Shown: positions 1 through 11,600 of the stretch, one piece after another
How positions within the stretch are numbered: the first letter of the stretch is position 1
How the letters are laid out: every line of letters begins with the position of its first letter
NCBI GenBank assembly: GCA_002007295.1
Contig: LNZM01000090.1
Location: 1 to 41,167 of the forward strand
Length of the DNA stretch: 41,167 nucleotides
Reading direction: 5' to 3'
Source of the DNA: Candidatus Epulonipiscioides saccharophilum
GTDB lineage: Bacteria; Bacillota; Clostridia; Lachnospirales; Cellulosilyticaceae
The notes under the pieces: generated by a model
The model's database searches: none
Seen by the model: the letters and a program-made list of their open reading frames with translations, nothing else
Told to the model about the DNA's origin: nothing
Program-made: the position numbers and the translations under genes

Positions 1-67
1 GTGAGGGGGAGTGGTGCCCTCCCACTAGTCTGCACAAAATTGCGGGGAAGCGGTGCCCTCTCCGTCT

Positions 68-240
68 TTACAACATTGCAGGGAGGTGTCAGCGTTAGCT
101 GACAGAGGGAGAAAGCGTACATACAAGTTTTTGTTGCTTTCAAGTAAATTGCAAATTTTGCAAGTTCATATTTCTGTCATTCAGAATTTAATATTTGGAA
201 TTGTTAATGCGACAACCACTGTCAGCTTTAGCTGACTGAG
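68..240 (+). repeat. Dispersed palindromic repeat, copy 1, plus a second hairpin and an end motif
   Basis: The stretch before the MATE gene holds no convincing gene. It carries a plus-orientation copy of the dispersed repeat: a lead-in resembling ACAAAATTGCGGGG, a hairpin GTCAGC-GTTA-GCTGAC near 88-103, then GGAGAAAGCGTAC and an AT-rich tail to about 190 that matches the tails at 2090-2160 and 33475-33560. At 198-220 lies a variant of the end motif TTGTTAATGCAACAGCCCC in this orientation. A second hairpin, GTCAGC-TTTA-GCTGAC, sits at 221-236. The short reading frame across this region is explained by the repeat. Confidence 0.75.
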
Positions 241-285
241 AGGTTAGGGGTTGTCAACTAAAGGGAAATGAAAGGCTCTCAGCTA

Positions 286-1713
286 TCAATGAAGTTGACG
301 GATAGGTCGGATGGAGTATTTTCTATCTTTTTTTGCAGTAGGTTCATTTTTTTCTATCTCATCTGGCATGGATTTATTGACGTGCTTTATGACTATAATA
401 GACGTAATAATAGCCGCTGAAACAGCTACAATATCAGCTATAGGCTGAGCATAGATAATACCTATTACGCCGAAATACTTTGGCAAGATTAATATAAGAG
501 GGATTAGCACAACTATTTTTCTAAGCAATGCTATAAATATAGAACATTTTGCAAATCCGAAAGCCATAAACGTACCTTGGGCTGCCATTATGAGTCCTAT
601 CAATATAGATCCAGCAAAAAATATTATTGTTAATTGCGATCCTAAAGTAACTAATTCTTCACTGGACGTAAATATGCGGACAAATTCGTTTGAAAATCCA
701 ATTATTAGCGTTGTGCTGATTACCGAAGTAATGGCTGTGTAACCAAAAAGTAGTTTCAAGATTTTCATCACTCGTGTTTTATTTCCGGCTCCATAATTAT
801 ATGCTAAAATTGGTACGATACCTTGTCTGAAGGCTTCTATAGGTATGAACTGTATCGTAGTTAGGCTTAACAATATTGTTAGGGCAGCAATATAAAGATC
901 GTTTCCATAATATTTGAAGCTAGCATTGAATACTATATTGACCAAACTATTTGTGCTCTGCATAAAGAAAGAGGATAGGCCAAGCATAAAAATAATTTTG
1001 ATAAAATCTTTTCTGATTGCCAATTGAAATATATTTAGTTTTATGACACTCCTTTTAGATGACAAGTAACAAATTATCCATATTGCGCTTAATCCTTGAG
1101 ATACAATAGTAGCTAAGGCGGCACCTTTTACGCCCATATTCAATTTAAAAATAAATATTGGATCTAAAATGATGTTACTTATTGCGCCGATAAATATAGA
1201 TAACATGGCGACTGTAGCGTTTCCTTGACCGCTTATAAAAGGATTTAGACCGATACTGAGTAATACAAAAACTGTGCCGACTAAATAAATTGATAAATAA
1301 TCATTTGCATATGAGAAGGTTACATCGCTAGCTCCGAATAAATATAATAATGGTGTTTTTGCTATATATAAGATAAACATGGATAAAATAGAAAGAAGTA
1401 TCATTAAAGTGCTGGAAGTTTGCATTATATCTTTAGCGCTCTGATAATCATTTTTCCCCAAATATCTAGATAGCAAGGGAGCGCCACCCGATGCTGCAAA
1501 AGCACTTAAGGCCACGATAATTTGCAAGATAGGAAAAGTTATTCCAATACCTGTCAATGCTAACTCACCTTCGCCGGCTATTTTTCCTATGTATACTCTA
1601 TCTACAATATTATATAAAGCATTGATTAATTGAGCCATTAAGGTTGGCAAAACCATGCTAAATATCAATTTATTTAGCGATTCTGTAGCAAAACGTTTGT
1701 CACTATGATCCAT
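286..1713 (-). CDS. MATE-family multidrug/cation antiporter
   Basis: This encodes a 475-residue integral membrane protein, the usual length for MATE (multi antimicrobial extrusion) transporters, which export cationic drugs or metabolites in exchange for Na+ or H+. The N-terminus has the typical start LNKLIFSMVLPTLMAQLINALYNIVDRVYIG, i.e. first helix then a YNIVDR-like motif, followed by an alternation of hydrophobic segments consistent with 12 helices in two halves. It most resembles the MepA-like branch. The start is supported by AAAGGAT on the minus strand about 10 bases before the ATG. The C-terminal tail is short and basic (KKDRKYSIRPIRQLH). It is divergent from the giant gene and not obviously part of its locus. 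The substrate cannot be read from sequence. Confidence 0.93.
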   Translation of the reverse strand: MDHSDKRFATESLNKLIFSMVLPTLMAQLINALYNIVDRVYIGKIAGEGELALTGIGITFPILQIIVALSAFAASGGAPLLSRYLGKNDYQSAKDIMQTSSTLMILLSILSMFILYIAKTPLLYLFGASDVTFSYANDYLSIYLVGTVFVLLSIGLNPFISGQGNATVAMLSIFIGAISNIILDPIFIFKLNMGVKGAALATIVSQGLSAIWIICYLSSKRSVIKLNIFQLAIRKDFIKIIFMLGLSSFFMQSTNSLVNIVFNASFKYYGNDLYIAALTILLSLTTIQFIPIEAFRQGIVPILAYNYGAGNKTRVMKILKLLFGYTAITSVISTTLIIGFSNEFVRIFTSSEELVTLGSQLTIIFFAGSILIGLIMAAQGTFMAFGFAKCSIFIALLRKIVVLIPLILILPKYFGVIGIIYAQPIADIVAVSAAIITSIIVIKHVNKSMPDEIEKNEPTAKKDRKYSIRPIRQLH

Positions 1714-1765
1714 AGTCTCAGATCCTTTCTTAATATCTTAATAATATATACAAGTTACATATATT

Positions 1766-1795
1766 TTAATACATATTTATATTTTAATCCTGCAA
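1766..1795 (-). promoter_or_regulatory. Possible promoter of the MATE gene
   Basis: On the minus strand, TTGCAG (1790-1795) and TATTAA (1766-1771) are separated by 18 bases, about 50 bases upstream of the MATE start. The surrounding DNA is very AT-rich, so chance matches are likely. Confidence 0.3.
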
Positions 1796-1854
1796 AAAAA
1801 TTAGAATTATATAAGAAAAATTTGTACTCCTGTAATTAACATGAAAATTTTCGT

Positions 1855-1892
1855 AAGGGAGCTGTTGCATTAACAATCTAAAAATTACCCCT
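1855..1892 (+). repeat. Element-end motif GGGAGCTGTTGCATTAAC, left end
   Basis: The sequence AGGGAGCTGTTGCATTAACA followed by ATCTAAAAATTACCCC begins the repeat-filled part of the gap upstream of the giant gene. Related versions occur at 27709-27729 (inner part only), 36993-37022 (same orientation) and, inverted, at 198-220 and 35788-35803. In every case the motif lies at the edge of a repeat-rich stretch, which suggests a terminal inverted repeat of a small mobile element. The parent transposon was not recognised. Confidence 0.55.
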
Positions 1893-2004
1893 GTCGCTGA
1901 CTCCATTAGTTAGCTAAGTTCAAGTACAAAGGGCAAGTACGCAAATTCTTTTATTTTAAAAATAGAAGGATTATAATCTGGTGCCGTCATCTAACGACAG
2001 CTCC

Positions 2005-2160
2005 CATAGAAAATAAAATTGCGAGGAAGCGGTGCCTCCCTCCGGGAGTGAGGTGTCAGCATTAGCTGATGGAGGGAGAAAGCGTGCATACAAGATTTTG
2101 TTGTTTTTAAGTAAATTGTAAATTTTGAAAGTTTGCATCGTTTTTCTGTTATCGAAAATT
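2005..2160 (+). repeat. Dispersed palindromic repeat, copy 2
   Basis: This is a full-looking plus-orientation copy: ACAGCTCCCATAGAAAA lead-in, AAAATTGCGAGGAAGCGGTG, a first hairpin around CCTCCCTCCGGGAG, a second hairpin GTCAGC-ATTA-GCTGAT (2055-2070), GGAGGGAGAAAGCGTGC and an AT-rich tail with TGTTTTTAAGTAAATTG. The copy at 33420-33560 shares the same lead-in and tail. No reading frame is present. Confidence 0.75.
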
Positions 2161-2213
2161 TAATACAAAGTGCTGTCCTCCATCCATTGACTAAAGTTAA
2201 ATTTCAAGTGAAC

Positions 2214-2246
2214 TCAACCTTTCCGTCACTTCGTGACACCTTGCCT
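2214..2246. repeat. Small hairpin repeat GTCAC-TTC-GTGAC
   Basis: CCGTCACTTCGTGACACC at about 2223-2240 forms a short perfect stem with a TTC loop. The same short form is found in the giant coding region at 9063-9075 and in the cluster near 27790 and 27950, so it is a member of the dispersed hairpin family with another stem sequence. Confidence 0.6.
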
Positions 2247-2259
2247 AGAAGGCATAGCC

Positions 2260-2400
2260 GGGAACTTAAGAAGTTACAAAATTGCGGGGGAGGTGTCAGC
2301 GTTAGCTGACGGAGGGAGAAAGCGTGCCTTCTAGTTGTAGTTGCTTATGTGATCTGTATACAAAATTTATAAGTGATATAGTTAATTTTCTTAAGTTCCC
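2260..2400 (+). mobile_element. MITE-like element with 13-bp inverted ends GGGAACTTAAGAA
   Basis: A 141-bp segment is bounded by GGGAACTTAAGAA (2260-2272) and its exact reverse complement TTCTTAAGTTCCC (2388-2400). Inside is a copy of the palindromic repeat (GTCAGC-GTTA-GCTGAC, GGAGGGAGAAAGCGTGC), followed by GTTGTAGTTGCTTATGTGATC and an AT-rich stretch. It has no coding capacity. A 269-bp inverted copy lies at 28014-28282; the two match over the ends and about 85 bp of the right half, including flanking words CATAGCCGG and CATGTATG. This copy appears internally deleted relative to that one. Confidence 0.7.
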
Positions 2401-2631
2401 ATGTATGCTCCTAGAAGGAGAGGCTGGTCGGAGAGTCTAAAACAGTCCCCCTACAATTCCCATGGAAATTTCCGTTAATCTTATGCTATACCCCCATTTA
2501 TGGCCAATCATCAGCTTAAGTTATTGGTAAAATAACCGATATGTCTTATGAGTACTTATACAGGCTATTTTAAAGAATGATAACTATAAAAATAATATAA
2601 AAATAATATAAAAATGACTAGAAATGTTCAC
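2401..2631. other. Leader/upstream region of the giant gene
   Basis: No gene is seen here. A weak promoter-like pair, TTGGTA (2524-2529) and TATGAG (2547-2552), is spaced by 17 bases, but the match is poor. A small inverted repeat ATTGGT/ACCGAT surrounds the same place. Three copies of AAAAATAATAT occupy about 2588-2615 just before the ribosome binding site. The 3' half of 2430-2460 contains AACAGTCCCCCT, possibly a decayed element end. Confidence 0.3.
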
Positions 2632-2638
2632 AAGGGGG
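2632..2638 (+). promoter_or_regulatory. Ribosome binding site of the giant gene
   Basis: AAGGGGG ends 8 bases before ATG 2647. It fixes the start, which is followed directly by a good signal peptide. Confidence 0.75.
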
Positions 2639-2646
2639 ACTAGAAT

Positions 2647-5600
2647 ATGAAACTTAAAAAGGGTTTAGCGGCCGTTTTAATATCTACTACATTAACTAGT
2701 AATTTACCAATATATGCTCCTGTTTTAGCTAATACTTCTTTCGAGGATACTGACAATTTTAGCGATGAAATTTTCTTCGATGAACAGCTTTTTCTTCAGG
2801 AAAATTCTTTAGATTTATCCTTTTCGTCTCATGCCGATGAGTTGATTCTCTCGGATCAATTATTAGCCTTTGATGAGTTTTCTTCTCCTGACTTTAATTC
2901 GGATTCCTTTATCGATGACTCTTCTATTATCGAGGACTTCGAAATTATGGATCAGTTCTCTTTACCCGAAGAATTCGTACCAGAATCGATAGGATATGAA
3001 ATTCCTACCTTAGTCGATAATTCCTATGTCGATCATATAGAAGAAATTGATTATCTTCAGGACATTTTAGATGAATTTGACAGAGTGGAGGCGGAACGTA
3101 AACTCGTCCTTGTTTATGAAAACTCTACTGCTGAAATCCAAATCGGCCTTAAATGTATTTCTAAAGATCAAATGGACGCTTATATATCTGAGTTGACAGA
3201 ATTCAGAACAAACCTTCTTGGTTCTTATACAGACTTTATGGATGAAACTGCCTATAATTCACAAAAAGATATGTTAGAATCCATAGAACATAATTTCAAG
3301 CAACATTTAGATAAAGGAACTTATTTTAGTTTAAACTCTTTACAAACTTTACTGGACAACGCTCAAGATGTCATGTTCGGAATAATATCTGGCCCTCAAG
3401 CATCAGACGTAGCAAAAGGGGCCAAATTTGTGTCCCATACTATTTATGACGAACTAACTGTTCATATCACTGAAGCGGAAAGTTATTTAGCAATGTCCGT
3501 TGAGAATATAACTGAAATGATAATCGCAAATATAAAAACCCTAGAAACTAATCTTGCTCAGGCCACTCAATCCTTTATCGATGCAATAGAAATTGGTACT
3601 AGTATAGAAGGCGCCAAAGATTTGTTAGCAGATTTGATTTCCAACGCCGAAGATCTCAATGATAAGTTAGCTTGTATTGAGGATGGTGATCTATTATATG
3701 AAAACCAGCAATATATTCTAAAAGAAGATAAGCAGACATTTACGGATGCTATCGACGATGCACAAGAAATTTTAGATGCCATTTACGAAAACGGTTCAAC
3801 ACGAGATGTAGAGGGTGCGATATTAGCCATAAGACAAGCGACAGCGTTGATTGAAACTAAGGTTAGAATATACAAAGAGTTAGACACAATCGAGCTTGAG
3901 CAACTAATCGATTCAGCACTAAAATTATCGGCTGAAATTGAAACTCGGGATATAGCCCAAATATCTGTGCTAGAATTAATGTCGGACGAGGAAATTCCCG
4001 ATAACGCTTTTGTGACTAAAGAAGAAATGAAAGCATTGCTAAATGCTATCGAAATAGCCCAAGCTATTGTTGCCGATCCTAAAAATTTAACTACCATAGA
4101 CTTAGCGGTTCAGGACTTAAAGGTCGCCATTGCTATATTTAAAAATAATATAAAAATTGGATCCGAAGGAGAAATAGAAGATGTTCTCCAAAGTTTTGAC
4201 ATGTTCATAAACGATATAGAAGATCAATATGACGACATTATGGAGAAATGCAAAATTATTAATAAAGACCCAGAGGATGTTGACAAAGGTCAAGAATACA
4301 TCTCCAAACTTGCTGACAATACTATGCGAGACGCAATAGATAAGGCTAAAGAAATATCCGAGATGATCTTTAGTGATTTAGAAAATTGTCAGGCTACTAT
4401 ATTTCAGGAACGCAAAAATTTAGAACAAGCCTTAATAGTATTCAAATCATCTATACAAGTTGGTACTAAAAAGTTGGATGTGCGAATGCTAGAACGTTTA
4501 ATAGAGGATGCGCTAGAAGAAAAAAGTGATGTCGTGATTAGAAATGAATCCGAGGACGAAGTTGAAGCTTATATCTATTTTGTGGATGAAGAGACTATGA
4601 ATGAATTTAAGGCCGTTATCGAAGCCGCTCAAGAATTAGTAAAAAATCCACTAGATATCGATGATATCAACGCCATGGAAAATGCTTTAGATTTAGCCAT
4701 GGATAATTTCAAAGATGCTAAGTCAAGAGGTCGGGGCGAAAACAAGCAATATGTATTTGAAGATTTACAGACTGCTTTAAGCCAGACGTTAAGTGTGAAA
4801 AATGGTGTATTAATTCTAGAAGAAGATCAATTAACAGAGGATATAGCATTAGGAACTAAGTTTATATTAGCAGAAGATTTTGAGCTATTCGATAATAATA
4901 TTTCTCCAATCGAAAGAGAAGTAGAGAAGTTAGTCGAAGATCAATTAAGAGGATATACACCTAGAATAAATAGCAACAAGATCCGAGAATATATGGTTAT
5001 TCTTGAAGTTGCTGTAACCGACTTTACGGATTCCCTACAAATAGGCACCGGCCTAGTTGTCGAAGTCAATGAATTAGCCGAAGTCGTAAACAATGCTTTC
5101 GTAGCCAAAATGGATGTGTTCGAGGCGGAAAAATCTTCTTATGTTATGGACGGTAAAAGTTTTGTTACTCCTGAAATAATGGCTAAATTCAACGAAGCTA
5201 TCAATTCTGCCACTATTGCTATGGACAGTCCTCGTGATTTATTAACCGTGATCGACGCTAAACAGGCTTTAGAGGATGAAATCAGAGTTTTCAAATATGC
5301 AATTGAGCAAGGAACAAAAGTTTCTATCATAGACTTATCAGAATTAAGAAATGCTATAAACGGTTTAACTAGACAAACTAGAAACCTTATTGGTACCGAC
5401 TTATCTGCTGCTGAAGTACCGGATAGCTTAACCTTTGTAAGTCCCAAAGAATACGATATCATCCAAACTTATTTAGGCCGAGCTAACACTGTCCTTGTAG
5501 ACGCTGAAATGTTAAACGAGGATAGCGAGCTTTCTGAAATAAAGGACATGGAGAAACGTGTAAGTATTGCTCTAGATCACATATACGATGTCCCTTTCGA

Positions 5601-8600
5601 TATCGAAATTCATGACGGTAGACTCGAAATCTCAGAACTAGAAGAATTTTTCGATAACTGTCTCTTACTCCTAGAAAATGATATCGCTATTTATCCGGAT
5701 GATGTGCGTTCCGAGGATGTGGATCAATACGTAGAATATAGTACAATAACAGACTATAAAGCCCTTATGTTGGAAATGGCCAAAGCTCGATCTGTAATAG
5801 AAAATCCTTATGTTTTTGTTGACGACCAAGATTCAGATAAAATAGAATCGGTTATCGATACAACCTTAGAAAGTTTGCAAGAAGCTTACGATAGTTTTTA
5901 CGAAAGTACAAAATATGGAGACAAAGATCCGAACGAAAATTATAATGATCGTAAGCGAAATTATAATGAAGAAGACGATGAAAATTCTCAACTAAAAGAT
6001 GAATTAAAAGACGAGATAAAAAAATTAGAAGATCTACTAGAATCTGCTAATCATATAAAGTTTGGCATATATGTAATAGCAACCGATAATCAATCGGTAG
6101 AAGAAGGGATGGCCAAAGGCGTAAAATATGTAAGCATAGACGCTGTAAATGATCTAAACGATGAAATAAATGACGTTACCAACGACTTCGATAATACTTT
6201 ATCCGATTTTAATAATATCGAAGACGACGATATTTCTACCACAGAAATCGAAGACGTTATTTCTTCTTTAGAAGATTATCAGGATACACTACAAGATGCC
6301 ATCTCAGATTTTAAGTATGAAATCCAAGAAGGTGAAAAAGTATACGAACACCTTTCCAATATATCCGCATTAGTTGAAGAAATAGAGTCGGCTTACGCTG
6401 CAATGTACGGGGTTAAATCCATAAATTCTATTGCAGATTTAGTTTCTCTTGGTACAAAATTCGTATCTCCAGCGGAGTTAGAAGAATATATAATGAATAT
6501 AGCTCAAGCCGAATCAGTTATCAGGCTAGCGAGCAATGCTACCGAGCAACTAGTGGCCGAAACAATATATAGCCTAAACGATTCTATTCGCAAATTTAAG
6601 GATGCGATACAAGAAGGTAATTATCTTGATTCGACCGAACTATTAGAAAAAATAACAGAAATTAACAGATTACTTGGTAATGTTATTACTTTAGGAGACA
6701 GAATTCAAGAGAGCGAAGTAGACAAAGGGACTGTTTTTATATCTAGAAGTAACCGAAATAATATAATTGACTTAATTATTCAGGCTCAAACAGCTATAGA
6801 TAATTCGGATCCGATAGCCATGGATGAAGCGTTAGAATCTTTGGATGATATAATAAGGTTCGAATTTGCTGATTATATCAAAGTAGGTACTTTTGCTAAC
6901 AATACCAAACTGGAAAATCAAATAGAAAAAGCATGGCACTTAATCAGAAATACAATAATAATGGATGATGAGATGGAGCCAGGTAACGTAGCCAATGATT
7001 TAGTTTACGCCAATTATTCTATGTTAGAAACCTTGGCCGATGAGATTATAAACGGCACTTCTATATTACTAGATCCGGATGCTGAAATAGAAGAGATAGC
7101 AGAACAAAGTAGAGTAATAGAACTAGCTATGGAAGAATTCCAAAAAAATATTATACTCGGTGCCTTATTTACCCGGACTGGTTTGGACACCTCTGCGCTG
7201 ATTGAATCTATAGGCGAGGCTAAATCAGTATTGGAAGTAACAATGCCTGGTACTGACCCTTCTTTGGTAGAAACTGGGTTATATATTGTTGATGAAGAGT
7301 TCATAGATAACTTAATAGATAAGGTCAGAAATGCTGAATTTTTACTTCGAAATCCTGGTAGTAAGTATTCCATCGAATCCATTATCGAGGATCTAGACGA
7401 GCAAATTGATGAGTTAGTTAACAACCGAGAAGAAGCTAATGGTCCAGTCAATTTATCTATGATAGAATCTTTAATAAATAAGGCCGAAAATATAATAGCA
7501 GATGTGAATGAATCCGAAGATACGATTGACGAAGAAAAATTAATTCAACTTTTCAATAAAAATATATTTGAAGTACCTATCGGTATAAAGTTTGTTAACA
7601 CTTTTGAGTACAATGAATTAACCGAAGCACTAGACGATGCTCAAAATAAATTAAGCGGAAATAAGCAAGAAGTCGAAAATGCTACTCTCAATTTATCGGA
7701 TGCAATATCACTATTCCAAGCTAACATAAAATCCGGTAAAGGTTCGCCAGAATCAGGGGCGGATAACGTAGGTAAATTACTAAAAGCTATTCAAGAAGCG
7801 AATGATCAGAAAAAAAATGTGACCATTTTAGATTTACCACCGGAGCAAGTTGCCCAGGGTGTTAAGTTTGTAACCTCGTCTATGATGGAATCCCTTAACC
7901 AAATCCTATTAGAAGCTAACTTACTCTTAACCAAATTACTAAAAGAAGAAGGTTTACTGCAAAGTGAGCATTCCCAAATAGAAAATATAATAGATGAATT
8001 AGAACGTGTCCTAACTGAAGAGTTTAATATAGAAAAAGGTCAGTTAGAAACTGGTGATCTGATAGAATTAATAGCAGAAGCCAAATCTATTAGAGAAATG
8101 GACGGTGATCACAAAATATATATTTTGCTAGAAGATTCTGACTTTCTTGACTCGGATCCATCTAACGACACAAGAGATCCAATAACAGTAGATAAAGGTA
8201 TCCATTATGTATCTCCTAGTGTTGCGACCGAATTAGACTTGGCCATAGCCGATGCTGAGTCAGCTATGGCCTCCAGTAGATCCAGTGCGTCAAAAAGAAG
8301 TGTGGATTTAGAATATAATTTACAAACCGCTATCGAAACTTTTCAAAAATCGATTAAAATCGGTTCTGCAACCATAGGTCAGGCCACCGATACTAATAAC
8401 TTCTTCTATATGTACATGTCTACTTCATCCGATGATCAATCTTTAGCTCAGACTATTCAGGAGACCGAATCTTTGGTTAATAAATCAACTTCAGAAGAAA
8501 TCGGTATTTTGGGCACCGATAAATCCGCTTCCGAACTAGATTCTAGAGTTCAATTTGTGGACAAAGAATTAAGACAATCCCTCGATAACGCTTTAGATGA

Positions 8601-11600
8601 AGGTAAATCCAAATTAGCTCTACAAGAAAAAGGCGACGACCCCGATGATCTTTTCGACGTTGCTCGAGCTATCAACTCTATTAGAGTGCGTGAACAACAA
8701 CTCTTGGCTGCTGCCCAATCCGGTTTAGTTAATACAGAAGCGCTTCGGTCATTATTAGCCAATGTTATGTCTGATAACCTAACTATCGGTCAATCTACTC
8801 AATACGGTGTTGGTGACATCGATGATCCGGCCACTAACCAAACCGATTCTGATAAAAAAATTAAGGTTATAGATCGACCTGATGATGAGCCAGAATATTC
8901 TTTCGAATATGTCGACGCTAACGTAAAATTTATTTCTTCTCAAGAATTTCAACAAATAGAAGATAGAATAGAAGATACAATCAATAAATTATTGGCCTTA
9001 ACCGATAACCAAGTAGATGAAGACATTGCCATAAAACCACTCCCAACTTCCCTACTCCCTCCGTCACTTCGTGACACCTCCCTCGGAGAAGGAGGTAGAA
9101 GCCGTAGTATAGAACACAATGAAGTCTCCCAATTAAAACTTCAATTAGAAGATGCCTACAATTTATTATCAGAAGATAATTTAAAAGTCGGTTCAGCAAA
9201 TCTTTATGGAGAGTATGAAGATATACCTAGCGATAAAGAAGGAGCATCGTTAACTCAACGTATTTACTCTCTTCGTCGTCCAACTATGATATCTCCGGAT
9301 AAAGAAGCTATGATGATCGATACTATCCAAATATTAAACGAAGATCCTTCTAATGTTCAGTCCGCTATTCAATATGTAAGAACGACCGAGGATAAAACCG
9401 AATTAGTCAATGCTCTAGAATTTGCCGAAAGTTTGACTGTCGATAATTATACTGATCCATTCGATGTGTCTACCGCATTGTTAAGGTTAAAACGTGCTCA
9501 ACGAAAAGTTTTGCAGGGCGAAATCGATACTCCTAGCAATTATGAAGATTTAATTAAACTAATAGATTATGCTAATTCTCTACGAGCTATAGTGGGTGCG
9601 GGACTGTCCCCCTCCGGGAGGGGGATGTCAGCGAAGCTGACAGGGGGAGAATACGTTTATACTACAAATGCTTTAGCTCTAAACGATTTTGATACCCAAC
9701 TAGATATCGCTCAAAAATCTCTACTAAAATCTAATGGATCTGACGAAATTGCTTCGGCTATAAATAATTTACAAGCTGCTATTCAGCAATTTATACCTCA
9801 GCTAAAATGGGATACGGATCACTCTTTAACTATCGATGACTTGAGTGAATTATCTTTTTCTCACGCTAATACTAATGACTTAATTCAGGATTTCCAAATA
9901 GAAAAATCTATCAATCCAGATACTAGTAAAGAGATCTATGTTATTAAAATGCCCGTCGGAACCAATGCTTTTGCTATAGACTTAAACTTTAATTTAGGAT
10001 TATCCGAGGATCAATATGCCGAAGTAATTACAGATTTGGACGATGAAAATATTTTTGAAGATGATTCTAATAAATATAGCATAGCAATATCCGAGTTCCA
10101 ATATACTAACCCAACGATTGAAATTGAAAACTCTATGCTAAAAATTCATGACCTACGAACTTTGGCCGAAAATCAATTAACAATAAAATTAATGCACCAA
10201 TTTATTAGTCCGGATATGTCCATAGAATATCCATCTATAGAACGAGAGATCGTGTATAAATTCGAGGTGGCTAACACAGCAGAGACCAGCGATCTACTTA
10301 GTAGATTATCTTATGCTAACAAACTAATAACGGATTTAGAAGTTATCACCGATAAATCTATATTCGAATCCGAACAATTAGGATCCGAAGAGAATCCAAT
10401 TCACAAAGGTATTCGCTTTATTACACAAAGCAATGAAAAGATTTTGCGAGAAGCTCTAATCCAAGCCAATAACATGAAAGACGATCTACTACCTGATAAA
10501 CGGATATTAGCAGAAACAATCACCAACCTAACCCATGCTTTAGAAAGCATCGATTTGGGAGAGACAAGTAAACCAGAAATATACGAGCTGGAAAATGTAG
10601 AGAAGCTAAACAAACTAATAACAGATACACAATCATTACTCACCAAAGGTTCTTGGCCTTTTGGCCCGGTTAATCCAACACAAGAACCATGGTTAGAACA
10701 ATCCCTGGACGATAATTTAGACGATATTTCAGCCCAAGATTTATACAATGAATTGATCGTAGCTAATACTTATTATCATACACTTCAAGATGCTTACAAT
10801 ATCGAAGAAAGAATATCCGAATTAACTAAACGATCCGAGCAATTTGCTGATGCTTTAATGTGGAAAAATGGCCAAACTTTAGATCTCGAATCGCTAGAAA
10901 TATTAACTATAGCTGGCCAACCTATGCAAGGTGTAAATAATTCTGAATCGAAAATTGCTTGGGCGGATACCGGTTGGTCTCCAATAATGGACGAAAATAA
11001 CGAACCTACATGGCCGAATGAGTATGAACAGTTTGCTAAAATTTATCTTCCAGCTGGGTGTAATGAATTTTTATTAAAGGTAGCCGGAAAAGAAAGTGTG
11101 ATTGTAGAACCGATCCCTAAAGAGGACGAAGGTATATTCATAGAATCGGACGGATCCATAAAAATTGAAAATGTAAGTAACTTGAAAACAACCGAGGGTA
11201 CAGTGGATATAAGATTATCTAAAGCCATCGATGATTTAAAAGTATCTAAAGTTGTGAAATTTAAAATAGATATTGCTGACGATATTAGCTTGTCCGATAT
11301 TATTGCTACTGCTAAAGAAATGATGAGAGGCTTAAAAGTTGTTCCGAATAGTGTAATGTCAGAATACGAAGATTTAGATTTTGAAGAAAAAGTTCATAAA
11401 GGAACTAAATTTATCACGGTAGAAAATATGCAAACATTGCGTAGCGCTTTAAATGAAGCTGAAAAGAATCTTGAATTAGGAAATAATTTTGGGGCTGAAG
11501 CATTACAAATAGCGTTGGGTAAAATTCATGTAGGTAAAGCTCCCATCCCAACCCCGGATGAAATCAACGAGCTAACCACTAAACATTTGAACAAATTAGA

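Noticed and set aside
53-235. Small protein gene of 60 codons at the left edge
   Set aside because: It covers a dispersed repeat copy; no ribosome binding site or conserved protein-like pattern is seen.
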